Under the pieces are notes generated by a model, which had not been told where the DNA came from, searched no databases, and worked only from the letters and a program-made list of their open reading frames with translations. This document shows, in pieces, positions 29,401 through 41,174 of a DNA stretch of 64,000 bases. Origin of the DNA: Dendrocalamus latiflorus (taxonomy: Eukaryota > Streptophyta > Magnoliopsida > Poales > Poaceae); contig CM029660.1 in the NCBI GenBank assembly GCA_017311315.1, positions 10,981,129-11,045,128 of the forward strand, written 5' to 3'. The position numbers and the translations under genes were made by a program. Every line of letters begins with the position of its first letter. Positions within the stretch are counted from its first letter, which is position 1.

Positions 29401-29700
29401 CAACATGTGTGATTGGGCAAATTATAAAGTGCTAATTCTTGCATTGGCATCGGGGGATCACTACAATTTTTGAAATCCACGTGAGTATCTTGATTCTACA
29501 TCGAGAAGATAGGGCCACCCCGTATCATCTAGGTATGGTCAAAATGCAGACACAGGAAGGACGCGATCGTGCAGGTCGTGGAAGGCCATTTCGATGACAG
29601 ATGACGTTCCACACTCTGGGTTACAATTAGATAATCATCTATTTTGTATTACTGCTAATAGAATTTCAATGTTAACCTTCCTTTCCAACATATGGCCAAA
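29401..29700. other. No gene recognised
   Basis: Between the Gypsy remnant and the GRF-like fragment; includes the segment GTCGTGGAAGGCCATTTCG near 29575, which could be an upstream exon of the latter. Confidence 0.3.
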
Positions 29701-29951
29701 TATGACTTCGTTCACTGGATCGATCCTCCCCATGAATGGTACGTTGTGAGGTACGTGAATACATGTGGGAGCGAATCTTTGACTTAGAGGCACGGATTGA
29801 AAGTCTCAAAGAGGGGAATGATAACCTCCGTCAGCAGGTGCAGCGTGAGAGGGGTAATGAGAAGGTCATCAACATAAGAAGTTTGTATGATCCGACATGC
29901 TGCTATGCGAACTCTAGCTACATATGTGCGTGCCACTACAACAATGGCTAG
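29701..29951 (+). pseudogene. GRF-like zinc-finger tail with coiled coil
   Basis: Plus-strand sequence reads YDFVHWIDPPHEWYV, matching the aromatic-x-W-x-D end of GRF zinc-finger units. After a frame change it continues as a coiled-coil segment (WERIFDLEARIESLKEGNDN). A possible upstream exon with GRGRPFR lies near 29575. This resembles GRF proteins that accompany grass MULEs and other transposons. The frame change and missing cysteines show it is broken or spliced in a way I cannot resolve. Confidence 0.4.
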
Positions 29952-31040
29952 CCATGTTTAGGGCGCCCCCTCTGCAATGCTCCATGTGGGTAGTGCTTGG
30001 TACATTCTACCATTAGGCATGCACGGAGAAGGTTGTACATTAGTACTCTCCCCTATTGTCCATGATTTTGTTCAATGTTCTAAAGCATGTAATCTAATGG
30101 TTTATGAGTCAGTGCGGTTTCCATTTATTGAGTGCACTATTTTAGTGTTGCATTGCATGCATTGAACTCAAGGCGTCAACATGGATCGAACAAACGGACA
30201 TCACAAAAACGAGTACAAATAAGAACACAACAGTATTAGAAATATCACATAGTAAGTAAGAAATGTAAGTATTACAGGAACAATAAAAGTACAATCAGCA
30301 CTACACCCCAACAACACCCCCTCTGTTTACACATTAGTGTCCTCTTGTACGGCCCCACTTGATTGTCTTCCTCAGTGCTAGGTGTTGGGGCCCCGACAAG
30401 GTAAGACGCTCAGGAGGCCTGTGCACACGAGGTCCCAAGCCGGAGGGGTGGACTATAGTGCTGCTTGTGTGGCTACTGGTGCACCACTGAGCTGTGACCT
30501 GGAGAGAACCTATAGGGGTGTGGGCTAAGGTCCTGGGCCCGTCGCCTGGTTAGGCCAATCCACAAAGTACCGGTCCATGTCCTCCTAGCCCGGGGAGACC
30601 CCAAATCCCTCAGCGGGCTTAAGACTTGCAATGCAAATATCATTAATTCGTCAAGTAAAGGGGTAGGAGAAAACAAAAGGAGGCACGATGTACCCTCGGC
30701 TAACACCATGGTGTGGTCAAAGCCATTCGGAGAGACGTACGACATGTATGCACCCTACGTGGGAAGCCAGAGAAGTCTGGAGGACGCATGAACTGCTGCA
30801 CTATCAGTGCATGGGGCGGTGCTGAGGCTGACACCGGCCTCGTTAGGCCGAGGTGGTTTGGCTGACCCTCTGCTCTCATTAGGGTGTGGTGGACGTGGCC
30901 ACGCAAAACCTCCCGTGCAGTGTGGTGCTGGACGGGATGGTGCCAACGGACGCATCGAGTGTGCACCACGGGCTAGCGTGCGGACCTCCGGGAGCCTAGT
31001 GCACAACAATAGGGTGATGACACGTGCACCCAAGGCCTGC
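29952..31040. other. MULE internal, no confident gene
   Basis: The part from about 30400 to 31040 has minus-strand frames rich in Pro/Ser/Arg that could be the unconserved C-terminus of the PMD gene. Nothing else is recognised. Confidence 0.35.
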
Positions 31041-32640
31041 ACATGATAGAAAGCCTGAACAAACTCCTCGCCTGTGAACTCCACACCACTGGCGATCCTG
31101 TACCCCATGCTGCAAGAGTCCCTCCAAATTGCCATTACGTGTATCAGCCTGGTACGTGTTCAAGGAGCGTACCAGTGAAGATACTTACCGTACGTGCTGC
31201 GGTCGTATGGGGTAGCCTCCTGCACATAGTCCTGTAGTGCGCCCTCCCATTGGGCAGCCCACGCCTCCATCTTCGCCATCCAGTCCGTGCTGTGTTTTAT
31301 TCTCTTCCTAGAGTGCCTGCAGGAAGAAACATTTGGTTAGAAGTCATGCAATGAGACGGCAGTTAAAGGAGAGACATCTGCGGTGGTAACTCACTCACGT
31401 GTGGACATTCTCGGGCATAGGTCGCCCGACTAATACTGGAACGACTTGATGTAGGTTGAACTAGTGCATGACACGATGCGCCGCATAGTCCTCCACGAAG
31501 ACGTCGACACGAGCTTCCTCTACATCATCCAGAATGCTTGGTTGTGCCAACACAATGAGGACAACAGTCAGGAGTACGGCTCTGCAATGCCTTAGGGGAG
31601 TAGGGCTCCCAGCGCACGTCATCAGCCGTGAGCCTATTGAACTACTCCACGAAGGGCAGATACGCTCGTGTAACCTGAACATGCGTGAACTGTACCTACA
31701 AGGAATACCAACCGTTACATAGGATGATACATAATACGAAGGAATTAATTGAAAGCGAGACTACATACCCGTCTACGGCACCAGAGAGAACCCATCGTAG
31801 GCTGGTCCACCTTGCCCTCCAAGTACATCTCTGCCCGTACAGAGTATTGTCCTCCAACATGGGCCGTTCGAGACTGAAGCATTTGAACAACCATAGCTGC
31901 AATAGCAGCGGACACCCCGCGAGGACCGAGTTTGCCTTGGTCCTCCCGCATGCATCGCACAAGTCGCGGTAGGTCGCAGCAAGTGCGGCCGAACCCCAGC
32001 TGATGTGGGGGGCCTTCCCGTCGATGATGGCCCTAGCGTAAGCGATGAGGCGCACGTAAACGGTGTTGCCAACCAAACAGCCACAGCAAGTAGGCCTCTA
32101 GGTGCCACAATACCTGCTACTCGTTCGCGGTCGGGTCCATCCGCTACACCTGAGTACAAGCAAAAAATTATTAATACCATACTACGAAAAGGAGAGCGCA
32201 GTGGATCAAATAGGAAGGGCATCACACACATACCTGGAACTACGAGAACCACCGCAATGACAGGCCATGCATCTAACTGGGGTGGGAAGACATAGTACCC
32301 CTCCATGGGCCTTGGCGAAAGGACTCCCTGGAATCTGTCCAATAGGTCCACGCACCAACCGGCTGGGGCGTCCAGTAGGAATGCAGCAGCTCCCGCAATA
32401 GGAAGGGTGAGTAGCAGTGAGACATCTTGCAGAGTAGGTGCCACCTTTCTGAATGGGAAGTGGAAAGTATGCGTCTTCGGCCGCCACCGGTCCACCAAAG
32501 CTGTTAGTAGGGAGCGATCGAACGAAAAGCATCGTAACTACTCCGTGTCGTCATCCTCGCCCGCAGTTGGTGCCAGATTGTCCTCATCTATAGCCTGCGC
32601 CATCTAAGCAAGAGGTAGTAGACCAGCATCGCTCAACCTG
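31041..32640 (-). pseudogene. Plant mobile domain (PMD/MAIN-like) gene of the MULE
   Basis: Leftward reading gives CFSFDRSLLTALVDRWRPKT, then HTFHFPFRKVAPTLQDVSLL and LTLPIAGAAAF, the core of the plant mobile domain (serine/threonine phosphatase 7 long-form-like, MAIN/MAIL family). Later blocks include a WVAP-like region and WEGALQDYVQEATPYD near 31205-31260, the usual C-terminal part. Host PMD proteins such as MAIN act in transcription and transposon silencing; PMDs also occur inside MULE and Gypsy elements. A frame change near 32110 and an in-frame stop before the first block show decay. It lies downstream of the transposase on the same strand. Confidence 0.75.
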
Positions 32641-33139
32641 CAAAGCAAAAGAAGGTCAGTACACAACCAACGTAAGGCGAGTAGGCAATACTGTCGGAGT
32701 GCAAACTTGGCTGTCTAGCGTGGGTCTAGCCTCCAGGCCACTCGAGGTGTGCTTGTGCAGACCACCGCCAAGTTAGTCACCTCCTTCGCGCTCCCAAGAG
32801 GTGGGGCACGACACGACACGCTCATCCAGGAGGCTGTAATGCCAATCCAATCTGCGAAGTTCACAAGCCATACCCGCAAAATGACTTCAAGTTAGCTTTT
32901 ACACGGAAAAAAAAAATTGAATGTAAAGTAGCAGTAAATGTAACTTGTAAATAAATAAATGAAATAATACTATGCTACTAGGGTAATACTTACAATAGTA
33001 CTAAAAAGGGGAAAATACCACAACAATTGTACAAATGGTACATGCAACATATGGTACAATTACAATGACACTACGTACATCAAATGTGACAACTAAGAAA
33101 GGGTAGATTATAGTGCATAATGATTAGTAATCTTTAAGC
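32641..33139. other. Spacer between PMD and transposase genes
   Basis: Its first 200 bases (minus strand, ELRRLDWHYSLLDE) look like an upstream PMD exon. The remainder is AT-rich without signal. Confidence 0.4.
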
Positions 33140-35775
33140 AACTTTGCGTACTCCAACAACTGGTAGCAAAAACCATGCCGGTGTGCCTACTCATCAGTAG
33201 GTGCCTTGCATCGTCTAGCTGTGTGGCCCTCCTTACCGTAGTGCCCACAGCGACTACCCAGTGCTTCGGTTTGCATTTCATCCATATCATTGGTAATACG
33301 ATGGCTCTGCTGCCGACCCTTCCCATCCTTCAACATGTCAACACCAGAATTCAGGTCCTTCCTACAATATCCAAGGTGGTGAAGTTACCCACAATCCTAA
33401 ACCCCTTAAGCTCACCACACCCCGCCTGCATCACCCTCTCCTTGAAGAGTACTTGGACATGAAATTTGAAGAATCCATGCCCACAGTCCCGCATGCGACG
33501 AGGACATGAGAGCATGGATTGTGTAACAGCTTCGGCTTGTTGCACAAGCAGCTAAATTCATTTATATGATCTTCAAGGCATATCTCGTGGGTGACAGGAG
33601 AACAAGGCATTCCAAATTCGGCTCTATCCCTAAGGAGCACATCAAAATGATGCTCCCTATTGCCCATCATGTGCACCGTGTGCAATTGTCCCTCCTCTGG
33701 CTTCGCCTCCATGTATGCTGTAATCTTTGAGTAGTACGATGTTTGTGGGTTGGCTGCTTGAAATGTGGCATTTGTATGCCTCTCCTTGAAATAGCCGATT
33801 GTGTCGTGCAGAACACCTTCCACAATAGTGACGAGGGCTGAGAATGAAGCCCCCTGAGAACCCAGTTGTACACCTCGGCAAGGTTAGGCGTCGTTATGCT
33901 GTATCTCACGCCGCCCGTGTCGTGCAGTAGGGACCACTTCTCCAATGGCTCGGCCTCGATCCAGTGCGAAAAGCACTTGATGTCCCGTGAGCTCCTCCTC
34001 CTCAGACCAGTTGTGTTAGGCTTAGCTAGAGCTATAAGGTATTTGGGTTGTGCCATCCCAGGCATGGCTGATCTCTTGTCCTCTCATCGACGTGCTTCCT
34101 GCTGTTCTCGTCCAATAGCGCCTATAAAGCATCAAATTTTCACTTCTAGTTCTGCATAGTTAGCCTCTTGAACATCTTCATCAACGGTTGCTTCAGGAAC
34201 TACTTGAAGAAGTTGGCCCCCAGGTGGCGAATGAACCATCTGTTCCTCATTTCCGGCCAAGGGAAGGGCTCCTTAGGGTTTTCCTAAAGTTTTCTTATGG
34301 CCTTCACTATCCCGGCGTGGCGATCATGGATTACGCATACACCAGAATGAGCACCGACAACTCCAACCCTCACATGTCAAAGGAACCACAACTGCTGCCG
34401 TAATTCTTACTTTCCATGAATGCGATGGCCAGGGGCAGAATTTGATTGTTGCCATCAACGCCAATGGTCGTAAGGATCTGGCCCTTGTATTTGTCGGTCA
34501 GAAGGTCCTGTCAACTGAGATCATGGGAAGCATATGACTGAATACCTCGATGCACGTACCGAAGGCTAAAAAGGCTCTCTGCAACATCGCAAAACCTGAC
34601 GCCCTTGTATATGGCTTATCCTTCATAGCAATGTATGTGCCTAGGTTCCTGTCCTACAGTACCTGAAGCGTACAAGGAAGGTTGTCATACGCTGCCTCGA
34701 AAGTCCCGAACTGTTTTTCCAAAGCCTTCTGTTTCGCATACCATGCCTTCACATAGCTAATCTTGCACTTGAATTTCTTCCCGATAGTCACCATGATGTG
34801 CATAGCCTCGATGTCCTTTTTCTCCACTATCTCTCCGTACATCAAATTGGCTATAAAGCTAGGCATTAGGTTATGATGCCTTAGCAAAACACTGCTGAGA
34901 ATGCAGGAGTACAGCTCTACCTTCAAGACAATCCAGTGAGTCTCATACTTCAGTCTACGTGCATGCGCCCTTCAAGGACAACCGGCCTACTCACACTTCG
35001 CGGTGTACTGCTCCTGGCTAGATTTTACAACCCAAAAAGTCTGCTGCATGGATAGGGCCCACAGTTTGATGAAATCCTACAATAATGCCTTATCAGTAAA
35101 CATTGAGTGCAATCGAACCTCTGTGCCATGATACTCCCATGGTGATTCATACTCGTCATACACAGCAACACCCTCGGCATCAAACAAGTTCCATTCCTAT
35201 GGGATGAGAGCATCGTCCTCATCGAAACTGTCCTCGTTGTCCTTCTGATCCTCTTCAGCCCAGGTCATCCGGTCATCACTGTCCATTTCATGCACTATGT
35301 ACTCCACATTCTCCCCTTCATCAGCTTGTCCTGTAGGCTCACCATGCTGTGACCCTTCTTCCACTCGTCCATGTACCACATTGGCCTGGTCAAGAGCAAC
35401 TTCCTCTGCAGCCACTGTGACACTACCCTCTGGGTCCTCCTCTTGACCAACATGCTGGGCGCTCGAGCTGCTCGCACCATCCAAATGATAGCCGTCGACA
35501 TAGCCTTGTACAACTTCTATTGGGCATGGTTGCACAAGTAGCATGCACTCGTATCCACGGCGCTGCCAGCTTTGCACAAACCCCTTCCACGCAACAGTGC
35601 ACATCAATGTTCTCAACTCCCATCTAATGTCCGTGGGAGACCGGCTCCAAAGCCCTTGTGTGACGACGTTGCACACCTCAGGGTCCAAGGAGAAGTTACG
35701 GGTGAGCCAGTGTATCACATCTATGATTAGAGCATTCTCGACATCTGGGTGCGCCTGTTCGCCTGTCATGACCAA
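33140..35775 (-). pseudogene. MULE transposase (mudrA-like), several stops
   Basis: The MuDR-type DDE transposase of the surrounding MULE. In order from 35775: an acidic N-terminal region ending about 35197; FKCKISYVKAWYAKQKALE (about 34720-34775, the conserved block before the catalytic core); a core piece KYKGQILTTIGVDGNNQILP (about 34425-34490); VCVIHDRHAGIVKAI (about 34300-34345); and WFIRHLGANF. Then comes a SWIM finger, CLCNKPKLLHNPCSH (CxC-x9-CxH, about 33500-33545), and a C-terminal knuckle CGHYGKEGHTARRC (about 33205-33250) in which the second Cys is Tyr. In-frame stops near 35197, 34970, 34660, 34510 and elsewhere show it is dead. It would cut and paste the element through the terminal repeats. 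Confidence 0.88.
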
Positions 35776-36206
35776 CTACACTACCCTCATAGAGTAACCC
35801 ACCCTCATTCGCACCAACAACGCTCCCTTTCGTCTGACACAATACGCATCAACTCTCTATCGGCTTCCACGCGCACCAACGCCACTCCTCTCTCGCTGCT
35901 TCAGCTCTATCCTACTATAAATAATTCCTAATGGGTTTTGATAATTTACATGACATATTGATTTGAATGCCAATATACCAGTTCTAACGGTATGCGTGAA
36001 TTTCCAATGTACTAACGACATTATATCATTCATAATTAATCATAAATGTTACGTAATAATGTTTTGCACAAAGCGAACTATTTATTCCGTACAAAAGTAC
36101 TGACTAAATTTTGAACAACTATAATTTTTTACGGATGTTTATTTTTTGCATAATATTGACTGCATTTTCAACAACTATAATTTTCTACGGATGCTAATTT
36201 GTTATG
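35776..36206. other. MULE internal AT-rich region, no gene
   Basis: Contains repeated TTTCTACGGATGCTAATTT-type phrases. The same phrases resume at 41474 after the nested element, which confirms that the two sides were once joined. Confidence 0.6.
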
Positions 36207-36211
36207 GATAC
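36207..36211. repeat. TSD GATAC, left side of non-autonomous LTR element
   Basis: GATAC directly precedes the 5' LTR and is repeated at 41469-41473 directly after the 3' LTR. Confidence 0.92.
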
Positions 36212-36506
36212 TGTTGTGGGGGTGGCCCAACCCCCCGTGACTGGGCCGTGCAACTAGTCCAACATGTAATAGGCCCAATAGTGTAGAGGAATATACCAGT
36301 GTAAATATACCAATGTACCCTCATCCTTTGTAAGTACTAAGGGGTAGAATGGGGATTTCCCATTCTACCCCACTCATGTATATAAATCCCCAGGAGGGGC
36401 AGGAGGGGGGACATCCTCTTATTCTTACCAACTCTCCCATAGATCTGGCTCTCCTCTTCCTCTTCTACTAGTCCCCTTCTCTACTGTTTGGCCTGTAGTC
36501 ACAACA
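36212..36506 (+). repeat. 5' LTR of non-autonomous element
   Basis: Begins TGTTGTGGGGGTGGCCC and ends AGTCACAACA; TATATAAAT at about 36379 is the likely TATA box. Confidence 0.92.
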
Positions 36507-36508
36507 GA

Positions 36509-36526
36509 TGGCGCCGACCGTGGGGA
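36509..36526 (+). other. Primer binding site
   Basis: TGGCGCCGACCGTGGGGA lies two bases after the LTR and differs by one base from the primer site of the Tat element at 17187. Confidence 0.75.
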
Positions 36527-38489
36527 CGACAAGAAGTTGTGTACGGAAGAGATTTCTCCAGCGTTCAACAAAAGGGTAAGAAAAGGTAATAGATCGTAAA
36601 AGATTTGGATCTTTGTTGTTGATTTGCTCAAAGCACTATCTTGCTTTATCGTATCGTGCATACTGTAATATTTGCCCACAAAATCTACGCCGAGCGCCGC
36701 CGGCGCCCGTCCAAGCGATGGCCCCCGCGTCGTCGACAAAGTCCGTCCGGTGACCTGCAGAGCCTCCTTGTCAAGTCTCCGCACGACGTCAAGCCTCCGC
36801 GCCGAGCCTCCTCCGTTGGTTCTGCACCCGTCTCCACGTCCGCCCCCACGCAAGACTCCGCTCAGCCTCCGTCGCCGTGCGCAGTCGCTGAGCCGCCACC
36901 AGCTCCGAGTGCGTCGCTGTTCGAGCGTATCCGCGTCCAGCTCTACGAGGATCAAAGAAGCAGGCACGCGGTTCGGGTAACTTCACATGTGTACGCGGGA
37001 TAGTCATACGTGTGTACCCATGAGATATCATTCATGCATGCATACCTCGCGTACGCATACATGAGAGATCCACCCATGTATGATGCGAGCCCCCCAAGAA
37101 GCGCACCTCCCATCCGCTCAGCAGGTCCCGGACCCAGCCTCTGCGACGTACGTCTCAGCTGTGCGAAGCCTCCGCATTGCTGAGGACTGCCTCCGCGAGA
37201 AGCGTCTGCGAGTCTCTACGCGGTGTACAGCCTCGGCGTCGAGCCTCCGCACGACGTCGAGCTAGCGCCAAGCGTCTGAGCCTCCGCGACAAGCGTCTGC
37301 GAGTCTCGGCGTGGTGTATAGCCTCGGCGTCGAGCCTCCGCGCGGCGTACAGCCTCTGCGTCGAGCCTGCGCACGACGTCGAGCCAGCGTCAAGTGTCTG
37401 CTCTGCAGTCTCTGCGCCGCTTGGGATCAGCCTCCGGCCGTCGGACAGCGAAGTAAAAAAAAGGTAAAATACCTGCATGCATGCGCTAAGTGATTAGAGC
37501 TGTGTGCTGTCCCTGCATGCGCGTACGCAAATCCCTCTAGCTCCTTCCATGCTTGCACGTAGGCATTTCTTCCATGCATGCACGTATGCATAACCATCAT
37601 GCATGCACGTAACCAATTTCTCCCATGCATGCACGTATGCATAACCCTCCGAGCATGCGCATACGCTTTCATCCCTCTATGCATGCATGCACGGAGCGCT
37701 CGAAGCAGACCTCCGCTCTGTTCGGCACTGTAAGGCTTCGCGACCCAGGCTCCGGGCGCCCCTCCGCGAAGCCATCCTTCGTCTCCGCGCTGCAGAATGT
37801 GGGCTCCGCCCTCCGCGCGCTCTGCGCCAGCGGCCCCCGAGATGGAGTCCGAGTCGGCAAGCCTTCACACGCGACAAAGTTTGCTCTGCCTGCACCTGCG
37901 GTCTGCGATTCATCCACTCCGTGCCAATAAACTTGCATGTTCTCCACGGCCTCTGCAATCTGCACCAAGAACAAGCTCTACAGGCCGGAGAGCAGACTTC
38001 GCCGAGCTGTCCGAGGCCTCCGCCATGGCGTCCGAAGCCTTCGCATCAGTCTCCACGCCTCGGCTGGCTCTGCCGGCTTCGCCCACGAAGTGTACGTGCG
38101 TGTGCATGCCTGAAGGGGAAAAACGTCAACTGCTTGGAGCTTGGTGTCCCACGCTGCTCCACACGCCCGTGCTCGACAGAACGACCCCTCGCATCTGCGT
38201 CTGCCCGTCAGACCTCGTCTCCGGACTCCGCATGACGCCGGGCTTCCCGACGGTGGCGAGTCTCCGCGGCCACGTCGCAGCATGGAGCACCTCGCAGCGA
38301 GCCTCCACGCGGCCATGCCGAGTCTCACGTATTTATGCATGAAGTAGTGGCAAGCCCCCATGCTGAGGTCTTCATGCCATCCATGCATGATTCTAGCTCC
38401 TCCAGTCCTGGTCTTCGCGCGCACTCTGCTCGGTCTCCGCGGCTCAGGACTTCGCCCCGACGTACCTGGTCGTCATGCAGGCTCGAGAT
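36527..38489 (+). other. GC-rich non-coding interior with degenerate repeats
   Basis: A gag-like ATG at 36718 (MAPASSTKSVR) stops after 11 codons. From 37180 to 37430 phrases such as GCCTCGGCGTCGAGCCTCCG recur. From 37470 to 37690 CATGCATGCACGTATGCATA phrases recur, packed with CATGCATG (RY-type) motifs. No conserved protein is encoded; the open frames on both strands come from repeat composition. Confidence 0.6.
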
Positions 38490-39033
38490 TGTTGGGAATA
38501 ATCCCACATTGGTTGTGGAAGAGCAGAAAGCATAACTTATAAGTGTGGGGGAGCCCCCACCCATAGGACTAGTCTTTTGGGGGGAGAAGGCCCAGTACCA
38601 CTTATAAGGTTGTTGATCCGTTGCTCCGTGGGCTTGGTTGTGTTCCGCCCATGTGGACCTGTGGCCCGGGGAGTAAAAACCCGGCTGGACCTAGGTATGC
38701 GGCCAGGTCCAGATCTCACATTTGGTATCAGAGCCTAGGTGCCTAACACCTCCTTGGACCTCATGGTTGTAGATGTGTCCAACCAATGTGTGAGGGGGAG
38801 ATTGTTGGGAATAATCTCACATTGGTTGTGGAAGAGCAGAAAGCACAACTTATAAGTGTGGGGGAGCCCCCACCCATTGGACTAGTCTTTTGGGGGGAGA
38901 AGGCCCAGTACCACTTATAAGGTTGTTGATCCGTTGCTCCGTGGGCTTGGTTGTGTTCCGCCCATGTGGACCTGTGGCCCGGGGAGTAAAAACCCGGCTG
39001 GACCTAGGTATGCGGCCAGGTCCAGATCTCACA
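38490..39033 (+). mobile_element. TRIM (miniature LTR retrotransposon), 544 bp
   Basis: Two 231-base LTRs (38490-38720 and 38803-39033; TGTTGGGAATAAT to AGATCTCACA; three differences seen) flank only 82 bases. Those hold a primer site TGGTATCAGAGCC (38723, initiator-Met-tRNA type) and a polypurine tract GAGGGGGAG (38792-38800). There is no coding capacity, as usual for TRIM/SMART elements, which rely on Copia or Gypsy proteins in trans. The flanks are GAGAT on the left and GCCGA on the right, so there is no target duplication. Confidence 0.9.
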
Positions 39034-40139
39034 GCCGACGTCATCGATCCTGGCTCCGCGCAGGCTAACTCCGCAGGAAACAGCCTCGCCTCCGCGTGGC
39101 TCTGCACAGGCTTCGCCACTGACGTCCTCGACCTCCGCTCCACGTCATCGATCCCAGCACGCCACCCAGTGCACCCTCGTCTGCCCCGAGAGCGGCCGTT
39201 GCTTCCCCATCACCAAAGGCGTCGTCATTATGCTCCTCCACCAGCACAAGTTAATTTGATGGCCAATGAAACATCATGGCTGGTGAATGCATGTGTCTAC
39301 TGTGGCAACCAATGAAACACGACGTGCATGGCACATGCACGTCGTACATGGCACGGCGAGCATGGCGCTTCGGACCATCGCACGTCCTCGAGATGACTTC
39401 GCCGGCCTCCGCTTAGCGCCGCGACGATGTTGCCGGCATTCGGCTAGGCTCCGAGACGACTTCGCTGGCCTCCGCTCGCCCCGCGGCGACTTCGTCGACC
39501 TTCGACTCGGTTCCAGCGGTAGCCAAGTTACGCCGCATGCAAGAGAAGATCAGGCATACATCTGTGAAGCGTATGCATTCGGCACATGAGCGCACCCAGG
39601 CTATGTTGCAAGCATTGCAGGCATGCATGGCCATGTCGTGCGTCACCGGAAACCAGGACGAAGGCACAGCGGTGTCCACCTCGCCGGTGTTGGTCGTGAG
39701 CGCCGCATCTCACGACGAGGCCCCCGCTAGCGTCGTGCAGCCGTCCCGCCCGGTATGTACTGCATATGGGTACCTGCAAGGCTCTACTAAATTACCGCTG
39801 CATTCCTTGCGTGCATGGCTTTAAGAAAATGGTTATGCAGCATATTATTCATTGCGGCTACGGTTCCATTCTAAGTGCATTTGATTTGGCCGTGTTTGCT
39901 TTTCTGGTGCTGCATTCTCAGGCGTTTTGTTGTCGCAAGTCTTCGGCCATTTCTTTGATGCCTCTGTTTTGGTCCTCGTTTTTGATTTAAACTGCGCGAT
40001 AGCCTCGCGCCTCGGCGTACTCTACGGAGTATAAACAAAGACACGCGTTCGCGCGCGCACTCTCCGTCAAAGACACGGGCATGAATATAAACAAAGACAC
40101 GCGTTCGCGCGCGCACTCTCCGTCAAAGACACTGGCATG
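39034..40139 (+). other. Interior of non-autonomous element, no gene
   Basis: GC-rich up to about 39760, then AT-rich, then at 39990-40150 two near-identical units with AAAGACACGCGTTCGCGCGC and TATAAACAAAGAC phrases. These resemble the end of the 52-bp array in the full-length Tat element. Confidence 0.5.
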
Positions 40140-40154
40140 AGTATAAACAAAGAC

Positions 40155-41000
40155 ACGCGTCCGCCTTGTAGGCATCGCCTTGGCGGGACGGCACGTCCTC
40201 GGGCTCGACTCCGCCGTCCGCCTCGTAGGCATCGCCTCGGCGGGACGGCACGCTTTCGGCGCTCGACTGCGCCGTCCGCCTTGTAGGCATCGTCTCGGCG
40301 GGGCGCGACTCCGCCGTCCGCCTCATAGGCATCGCCTCGGTGGGATGGCACGGCTTCGGCGCTCGACTCCGCCGTCTGCCTTGTAGGCATCACCTCGGCG
40401 GGACGGCACGCCTTCGGCGCTCGACTCCGCCGTCCGCCTTGTAGGCATCGCCTCGGCGGGACGGCACGCCTTCGACACTCGACTCCGCCGTCCGCCTTGT
40501 AGGCATCTCCTCGGCGGGACGGCATGTCCTCGGCGCTCGACTCCGCCATCCGCCTCGTAGGCATCGCCTCAGCGGGACGGCACGTCCTCGGCGCTCGACT
40601 CCGCCATCCGCCTCGTAGGCATCGCCTCAGCGGGACGGCACGCTTTCGGTGCTCGACTGCGCTGTCCGCCTTGTAGGCATCGCCTCGGCGGGACGGCACG
40701 TCCTCGGCGCTTGACTCCGCCGTCCGCCTCGTAGGTATCGCCTCGGCGGGACAGCACGCCTTCGGCGCTCGACTACGCCGTCCGCCTGGTAGGCATCGCC
40801 TTGGCGGGACGGCACGGCTCCGGCGCTCGACTCTACCGTCCGCCTCGTAGGCATCGCCTCGGCGGGACAGCTCGTCTTCAGCGCTCGACTCCGCCGTCCA
40901 CCTCGTAGGCATCGCCTCGGTGGGACAGCACGTCTTCGGCGCTCAACTCCGCCGTCCGCCTCGTAGGCATCGCCTCGGCGGGACGACACGGGATTCAGCG
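40155..41000 (+). repeat. 58-bp tandem array
   Basis: About 15 copies of a 58-base unit containing GTCCGCCTCGTAGGCATCGC, CTCGGCGGGACGGCACG and TCGGCGCTCGACTCCGCC. One unit near 40290-40330 is shortened. All three minus-strand frames are open through the array, giving a 281-residue repeat frame that I do not consider a gene. Confidence 0.9.
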
Positions 41001-41174
41001 TAGGAGTTCACTGATTTCTTCGTAGGCATTGCCTCTGGCTCCGAGCTACCCGTTGCATCGGCTCACCACTCGGCACCCTCGCGCTTGCTGTCGGGGAACG
41101 GGGGGGGGGGGCTGGGGTGGTTGATCACGTCAGCTCGCCCTTCGGGACCTCAGCGCTTGCTGTCGAGGGAGTAC

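Noticed and set aside
37687..38342. Overlapping frames of 181-182 residues in the non-autonomous element
   Set aside because: Found on both strands and in several phases of a GC-rich repeat region; no domain, no shared motif with gag or pol.
38485..39038. Attempt to find a 5-bp target duplication for the TRIM
   Set aside because: Left GAGAT and right GCCGA do not match, so none is claimed.
40067..40912. 281-residue minus-strand frame
   Set aside because: Produced by the 58-bp array; repeats of one peptide with no known domain.
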